Assembly (NCBI GenBank): GCA_035906235.1
Contig: JAMIFN010000064.1
Location: 1-25,441, forward strand
Origin: JAMIFN01 sp035906235
GTDB taxonomy: Bacteria > Pseudomonadota > Gammaproteobacteria > Burkholderiales > Burkholderiaceae_C
DNA: 25,441 nucleotides
Direction of reading: 5' to 3'
Under the pieces are notes generated by a model. That model was given only the letters and a program-made list of their open reading frames with translations, had not been told where the DNA came from and did not search any database. The position numbers and the translations under genes were made by a program. Shown in pieces: positions 21,804 through 25,441 of this stretch (within the stretch, counting starts at the first letter, position 1; each line of letters begins with the position of its first letter).

Positions 21804-21814
21804 TTAGGTGCAGC

Positions 21815-22384
21815 TTACTTGGCGGTGCTGGCGGCAGCTTCCGCGCCTGTGGCGCTGGTTTTTTCTGGTATTGGGAATGTTGCACCTGCATCGTTGGCCA
21901 TGTAAACCACGGCTCTACCAATTTCAATATCTTCAAATTCACCACCGCCCTGGGCACCCATGGCACCTTTGCCATGCAGTGCTGAATTGAGCAAGGCTTC
22001 GTAACCTGTGGCAATGCGAGCACCCCAAGCGCCAGCATCGCCAAATTTGGGTGCGCCAGCTACGCCTGCAGTATGGCAAGTGGTGCATTGCATCTTGAAG
22101 ACTTCTTCGCCCGTGCGCAGGGGCTTGTTCGCATCTTTGATTTCGACCGTCCCTACTTTTTGAATATTGCGCAAAGTGTCGCGCTCAATATCTGCCTGTG
22201 TCGTGCCTGCAATACCAACGCCTGAGCCTTGCGTCTGTGTAGATGGTTTTGCCCCATTGGTGACGAAATAGACCAAGCCAATGATGACAAAAATCGGCAC
22301 CACAAAAGACGCAATGGTCAACCACAAAAATTGCTTGGGGGTGGAAACGGCGCTGTGCTCGCCTGTGTCAGAAGAATTGCTCAT
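21815..22384 (-). CDS. Membrane-anchored monohaem cytochrome c (c5-like)
   Basis: 189 residues. One transmembrane helix (about 18-42, FLWLTIASFVVPIFVIIGLV) anchors it with the haem domain in the periplasm. The haem site is CTTCH (100-104) within VFKMQCTTCHTAGVAGAPKF, and the sixth ligand is likely Met142 in GKGAMGAQGG. The pattern C-x2-CH ... GAPK ... GMGAQGGG is that of the cytochrome c5 / CytC-Tm family found in Betaproteobacteria, electron carriers to terminal oxidases or sensors. An Ala-rich tail ends the protein. It is transcribed alone, away from tRNA-Arg. Its redox partner cannot be inferred from neighbours. Confidence 0.9.
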   Translation of the reverse strand: MSNSSDTGEHSAVSTPKQFLWLTIASFVVPIFVIIGLVYFVTNGAKPSTQTQGSGVGIAGTTQADIERDTLRNIQKVGTVEIKDANKPLRTGEEVFKMQCTTCHTAGVAGAPKFGDAGAWGARIATGYEALLNSALHGKGAMGAQGGGEFEDIEIGRAVVYMANDAGATFPIPEKTSATGAEAAASTAK

Positions 22385-22459
22385 AACCGGTAGAGAAAAA
22401 TAGATCGAATAAACTAAACCGCTGCATTATATAGAGCGCCGTCTGGTGCATCCTGGCGA

Positions 22460-22465
22460 TACAAT
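22460..22465 (+). promoter_or_regulatory. -10 element for tRNA-Arg
   Basis: TACAAT followed by the GC-rich discriminator GCGCGCC, 22 bases before the tRNA 5' end. GC-rich discriminators are common in stable-RNA promoters. No good -35 match is seen. Confidence 0.4.
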
Positions 22466-22487
22466 GCGCGCCTGTTGTGTTCGCACT

Positions 22488-22562
22488 CTCGCTGTATTTC
22501 AATGGATAGAATTCGGCCCTCCGAAGGCTGAGATCCAGGTTCGATTCCTGGCGGCGGGACCA
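22488..22562 (+). tRNA. tRNA-Arg (anticodon CCG)
   Basis: 75 bases with encoded CCA. Acceptor CTCGCTG pairs with CGGCGGG (two G-U pairs). D-loop AATGGATA. Anticodon arm CGGCC / CTCCGAA / GGCTG reads CCG. T-arm CCAGG TTCGATT CCTGG is perfect. The D-stem has one T-T mismatch at its base, and the acceptor starts with C rather than G, both slightly unusual. It lies 41 bases upstream of pcnB. Confidence 0.9.
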
Positions 22563-22603
22563 AAGTACTCAAGACGCGATGTCCAGCATTTACAATCGGG
22601 CGC

Positions 22604-24169
22604 ATGATCAAACGCATCATCGGCAAAATTATTGCCAGCACCGCCGGAAAAAACAAAAAACTGGGTCGCGCGGTCGAAATTCCATCCAGTCAACACCGTA
22701 TTAACCACCAACTGCTTGAGCCTAAAGCGGTGGAGGTCGTACGCACCTTAAAAAATGCAGGTTTTGACGCCTACATCGTCGGCGGTGCTGTGCGCGATTT
22801 GGTGCTGGGCGTGCCCCCCAAAGACTTTGATGTGGCGACCAGTGCCACGCCTGAGCAGGTTAAGGCGTTGTTTCGTCGTGCCTTCATCATCGGGCGTCGC
22901 TTTCGTATCGTGCATGTGGTTTTTGGCCGAGGGCGCGAGCACGAGGTGATCGAGGTCTCGACCTTCCGCGCCTTGCTCGACAATACCCAGGCCGAAAAAG
23001 TCAGCGGCAATGAAAAAACTTCTAAAGCCGCCTTGGCGGGTATGAAGCACGCTGTTGATGAGCACGGCCGGGTACTGCGCGACAATGTCTGGGGTAGCCA
23101 AGAAGAGGATGCCGCGCGGCGTGATTTCACCATCAACGCCATGTATTACGACCCAGAGCGTCAGGTCATCGTCGATTACCACAATGGCTTTGCCGATTGC
23201 CAACGCCACATCATTCAGCTGATCGGTGAGCCGGCCACGCGCTATCGCGAAGACCCTGTGCGCATTTTGCGTGCTGTACGCTTCGCCGCCAAGTTAGAAA
23301 AACTCGGTTTCCAGATCGAGAAGAAAACCGCCAGTCCGATTGCCAGTTGCAAGGCTTTGCTGGCTGATATCCCGCAAAGTCGCATGTTTGATGAAACCCT
23401 CAAACTACTACAAACGGGCCACGCCGAGGCCAGTTTGCGCCAGCTGCGACTAGCTGGTTTGGTGGGTGGCAAGCCTGGGCAGGGCATTTACCCCTTGTTG
23501 GATTTGATTGCAGGGTGTGCCGATGCGCCTTTGGTGCAGGCGGCGCTGCGCGATACCGATCGCCGTATTCAAGAAGGTAAATCAGCTGCCGCTTACTTCT
23601 TGCTCGCCTGCGTGCTCTGGGAGGAAGTTGAAGGCCGCTGGCACGAACTGCAAGAGGTGGGCGAGCACATCATCCCCGCGCTCAGCACGGCGATTGATGA
23701 AGTGTTTGACCGCCGCATCGGCGATGTCTCGGGTCGAGGCAAACTGGCGGCCGATATGCGCGAGGTCTGGATGATGCAACCGCGCTTTGAGCGCCGCACA
23801 CCTTCAGGCGCCCCCCGTTTGCTGGAGAATTTCCGTTTCCGCGCCGCCTACGATTTTTACCGTCTACGCGCCGCTGTCGAGCAGGCCGATATGGCGATTG
23901 CTGATTGGTGGGAAGAATTTAGCACAGCCGAGGATGAGGATGCGCGCGCTGATTTGCTGGTACAGGTACCGAAAGAGCGTAGCCATAAAATCAAAAAAAG
24001 CGGCCCAAAAAACAAAGCAAAAATCTCAATTTCTAGCGAAAAACCTGCCGTGCATGCTCCTGAATTGGGAGCAGAGAAGGTGGGCGTTATGACAGAGCAG
24101 GCGCCAGCCAAGCGCCGACGCCGCAGGAGCAAACCTAAGCCCGATGCCGCCGACAGTGCCGAGATTTAA
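22604..24169 (+). CDS. pcnB: Poly(A) polymerase I
   Basis: 521 residues. PcnB adds 3' poly(A) tails that mark RNA for decay. Nucleotidyltransferase core: YIVGGAVRDLVLG (57-69, the GG motif) and KDFDVATSA (Asp74 and Asp76, metal-binding). EDAARRDFTINAMYYD and EDPVRILRAVRFAAKL are the conserved polynucleotide adenylyltransferase / CCA-type motifs; the latter is the PcnB form. The Lys/Arg-rich C-terminus (KRRRRRSKPKP) is typical and probably binds RNA. The ATG at 22604 is favoured by its match to the family N-terminus. folK follows after 8 bases, the usual pcnB-folK pair. Confidence 0.95.
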   Translation: MIKRIIGKIIASTAGKNKKLGRAVEIPSSQHRINHQLLEPKAVEVVRTLKNAGFDAYIVGGAVRDLVLGVPPKDFDVATSATPEQVKALFRRAFIIGRRFRIVHVVFGRGREHEVIEVSTFRALLDNTQAEKVSGNEKTSKAALAGMKHAVDEHGRVLRDNVWGSQEEDAARRDFTINAMYYDPERQVIVDYHNGFADCQRHIIQLIGEPATRYREDPVRILRAVRFAAKLEKLGFQIEKKTASPIASCKALLADIPQSRMFDETLKLLQTGHAEASLRQLRLAGLVGGKPGQGIYPLLDLIAGCADAPLVQAALRDTDRRIQEGKSAAAYFLLACVLWEEVEGRWHELQEVGEHIIPALSTAIDEVFDRRIGDVSGRGKLAADMREVWMMQPRFERRTPSGAPRLLENFRFRAAYDFYRLRAAVEQADMAIADWWEEFSTAEDEDARADLLVQVPKERSHKIKKSGPKNKAKISISSEKPAVHAPELGAEKVGVMTEQAPAKRRRRRSKPKPDAADSAEI

Positions 24170-24177
24170 AGCCACCC

Positions 24178-24678
24178 GTGAAAACGCCCCCCCCCTCAGC
24201 AGTCTTGGCCTATATCGGCCTAGGGTCAAATCTGGGTGATCGTTTACATTTTTTGCAACAGGCCGTGCACCAGCTTGCCGCGTTACCCCAGACGCAACTG
24301 CTGGGCGTTTCTAGCTTGTATCAATCCACAGCGGCTGAAGGTGCTACTGGTTCGGGGGATTTCCTCAATGCGGTGGTCGAACTCTCGACCCAATTAAATG
24401 CCTATGCCTTGTTGGCTGCACTGCAAACCATCGAACTTGCAGCGGGACGCAAGCGCCCCCACATCCATGCCCCCCGCACCTTAGACTTAGACATCCTGCT
24501 CTACGGCTGTGAGTCTATTGCCGATACCCCCCGGTTAATCGTGCCTCATCCTCGGCTTTGGGAGCGCGATTTTGCCCTCTTGCCCCTGGCAGAGTTGCGG
24601 GCAGAGCTGAACCCTCACCAACATTGCAACAATACAACGGCTCATAACTGCCAAATCGTGCAAAAAAACTGGCTTTAG
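24178..24678 (+). CDS. folK: 2-amino-4-hydroxy-6-hydroxymethyldihydropteridine pyrophosphokinase
   Basis: 166 residues with a GTG start 8 bases after pcnB. HPPK transfers pyrophosphate from ATP to the pterin in folate synthesis. Motifs: YIGLGSNLGDR (12-22), DFLNAVVEL (61-69), and APRTLDLDILLYG (98-110) with the metal-binding Asp pair (103, 105), then IVPHPRLWERDFALLPLAEL (121-140). The E. coli ERWGPR is HIHAPR here, a common betaproteobacterial variant. No clear Shine-Dalgarno precedes the GTG, so translation is probably coupled to pcnB. Confidence 0.94.
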   Translation: MKTPPPSAVLAYIGLGSNLGDRLHFLQQAVHQLAALPQTQLLGVSSLYQSTAAEGATGSGDFLNAVVELSTQLNAYALLAALQTIELAAGRKRPHIHAPRTLDLDILLYGCESIADTPRLIVPHPRLWERDFALLPLAELRAELNPHQHCNNTTAHNCQIVQKNWL

Positions 24679-24704
24679 CCGCCTGCCTGTAGTATCGTCC
24701 TACC

Positions 24705-24738
24705 GGTTATCACTATCGAAAAAGTACTGGGGATAACC
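24705..24738. repeat. Inverted repeat upstream of the FimV-like gene
   Basis: GGTTATC (24705-24711) and GATAACC (24732-24738) are exact complements separated by 20 bases, 20 bases before the start codon. It could be an operator or a 5' UTR stem; 7 bp alone may be chance. Confidence 0.3.
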
Positions 24739-24757
24739 CTAGGGATTAGATAAAACA

Positions 24758-25441
24758 ATGCACACTCAGAAACTGATGTGGGGGCAGTTTCGCCTTCGCC
24801 CTGTCCTGCTCGCCTGCGCATTCGCATGCATAGCATCTGGCGCGCAGGCCGTCACTTTAGGCTTCGCCAATAGCGCGCCTTATATCGGGCGGCCTTTCTA
24901 TGCCAGCGTCCCGCTCACCGACAGCGAAGGCGCCGTTGCATGCGTGCGGGCGCAGCTGAGTTATGGCGACATGCCTGTTGGTGGTCTCCAAATCCAGCAA
25001 CGATCCTCCGCCATTATCGTGCGCAGCACTCAGCCTGTGGATGAACCCATTGTCACACTGTTCGTCAGTGCCGATTGCGATACGCCCATCAGCCGCAGCT
25101 ATACCCTGTTTGCGGATATGCCGCGCGTGAGCGATGGCGGTGGCGAGACCCCTGACGAGTTGGACCCTAGCCTAGGTGCAAAACCCAATTACTTTGGCGT
25201 TCAAAGCAATTTGGACACCAACAACGCTGAGCCCAACTCAAAAAGCCCCAGCGCCACCCCGGTCAAGCCGGTCAAAGTCCGAGGCAACCGCGACCTCGCC
25301 CTGGCTGAAACAGGCCTCGTCCCCCCCTTACGCAAAAGCCGAACTGCCCCTCCTCAAGCCACAAGCCCCCTATCGCCATCTGGCCTAACACCTAGCAGCG
25401 CGCTAACCCAACACCTAGGCGCGCAAACGCCACGCCTTGAA
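24758..25441 (+). CDS. FimV-like N-terminal secreted or membrane protein, cut by window end
   Basis: An open frame of 228 residues from the ATG at 24758 to the last base with no stop, so the gene continues beyond the window. Residues 1-31 form a signal peptide (RPVLLACAFACIASGAQA, cleavage likely after AQA). The start of the mature part, VTLGFANSAPYIGRPFYASV, then CVRAQLSYGD, and VDEPIVTLFVSADCDTPISR followed by YTLFADMP, matches the N-terminal domain of FimV-like proteins of Comamonadaceae. Beyond residue 140 it is Pro/Ser/Thr-rich, a linker. Full-length FimV adds LysM and TPR-like parts and acts at the cell pole in pilus and secretion-system assembly; whether those parts follow is not visible. 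Confidence 0.75.
   Translation, partial: MHTQKLMWGQFRLRPVLLACAFACIASGAQAVTLGFANSAPYIGRPFYASVPLTDSEGAVACVRAQLSYGDMPVGGLQIQQRSSAIIVRSTQPVDEPIVTLFVSADCDTPISRSYTLFADMPRVSDGGGETPDELDPSLGAKPNYFGVQSNLDTNNAEPNSKSPSATPVKPVKVRGNRDLALAETGLVPPLRKSRTAPPQATSPLSPSGLTPSSALTQHLGAQTPRLE

Noticed and set aside
25176..25388. 70-residue ORF near the right edge
   Set aside because: Out-of-frame shadow of the FimV-like gene, which is open from 24758 to the window end.

Overview
The window reads as a chromosomal segment of a betaproteobacterium of the order Burkholderiales, most likely Comamonadaceae-like. The grounds are the protein flavour of the housekeeping genes (Xth, HolB, Rph, RNase R, PcnB, FolK and a FimV-type protein at the right edge), the LivHMGF set, the paired Ser/Thr kinase and PP2C phosphatase next to rph, and many short intergenic repeats ending in AGCTAT. 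I cannot name a genus from sequence alone.

Layout. 1-3300 is accessory DNA. It holds a dead DUF1016/YhcG nuclease gene fused by deletion to the last codons of a type I methylase (hsdM) gene, an apparently intact hipBA toxin-antitoxin operon with a palindromic operator, and a 184-bp MITE with CTAA target duplications. 3370-8710 is a co-directional metabolic and repair block: xth, ohr, a PlsC-type acyltransferase overlapping a CdsA-type cytidylyltransferase, and a bifunctional enoyl-CoA hydratase/3-hydroxyacyl-CoA dehydrogenase. 8710-10590 is a gene-poor, visibly AT-richer patch. It has REP-like hairpins, a tRNA-like element with an encoded CCA and a T-run, two small membrane-protein ORFs, and sites resembling integron attC. 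I read this patch as a possible integrase-less cassette cluster, and it is the most unusual part of the window.

10600-14900 holds rpsT (minus strand) with its terminator and promoter, then the tightly packed livHMGF branched-chain amino-acid ABC transporter operon without a binding protein. 14979-18890 carries holB, a Ser/Thr kinase, a PP2C phosphatase and rph. 18970-24680 carries tRNA-Leu(CAG) on the minus strand, divergent rnr, a second degraded MITE, a membrane-anchored cytochrome c (minus), tRNA-Arg(CCG), pcnB and folK. From 24758 to the window end runs the 5' part of a secreted or membrane FimV-like gene, cut by the window edge.

Across all regions, eight copies of one intergenic repeat (core CCTGCCTGAGCAGCTAT and upstream AT-rich arm) punctuate gene borders in both orientations. 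Several genes act on RNA (rph, rnr, pcnB and two tRNA genes cluster within 6.5 kb). Acyltransferase plus CdsA points to phospholipid synthesis. The kinase and phosphatase form an opposing signalling pair with unknown targets.
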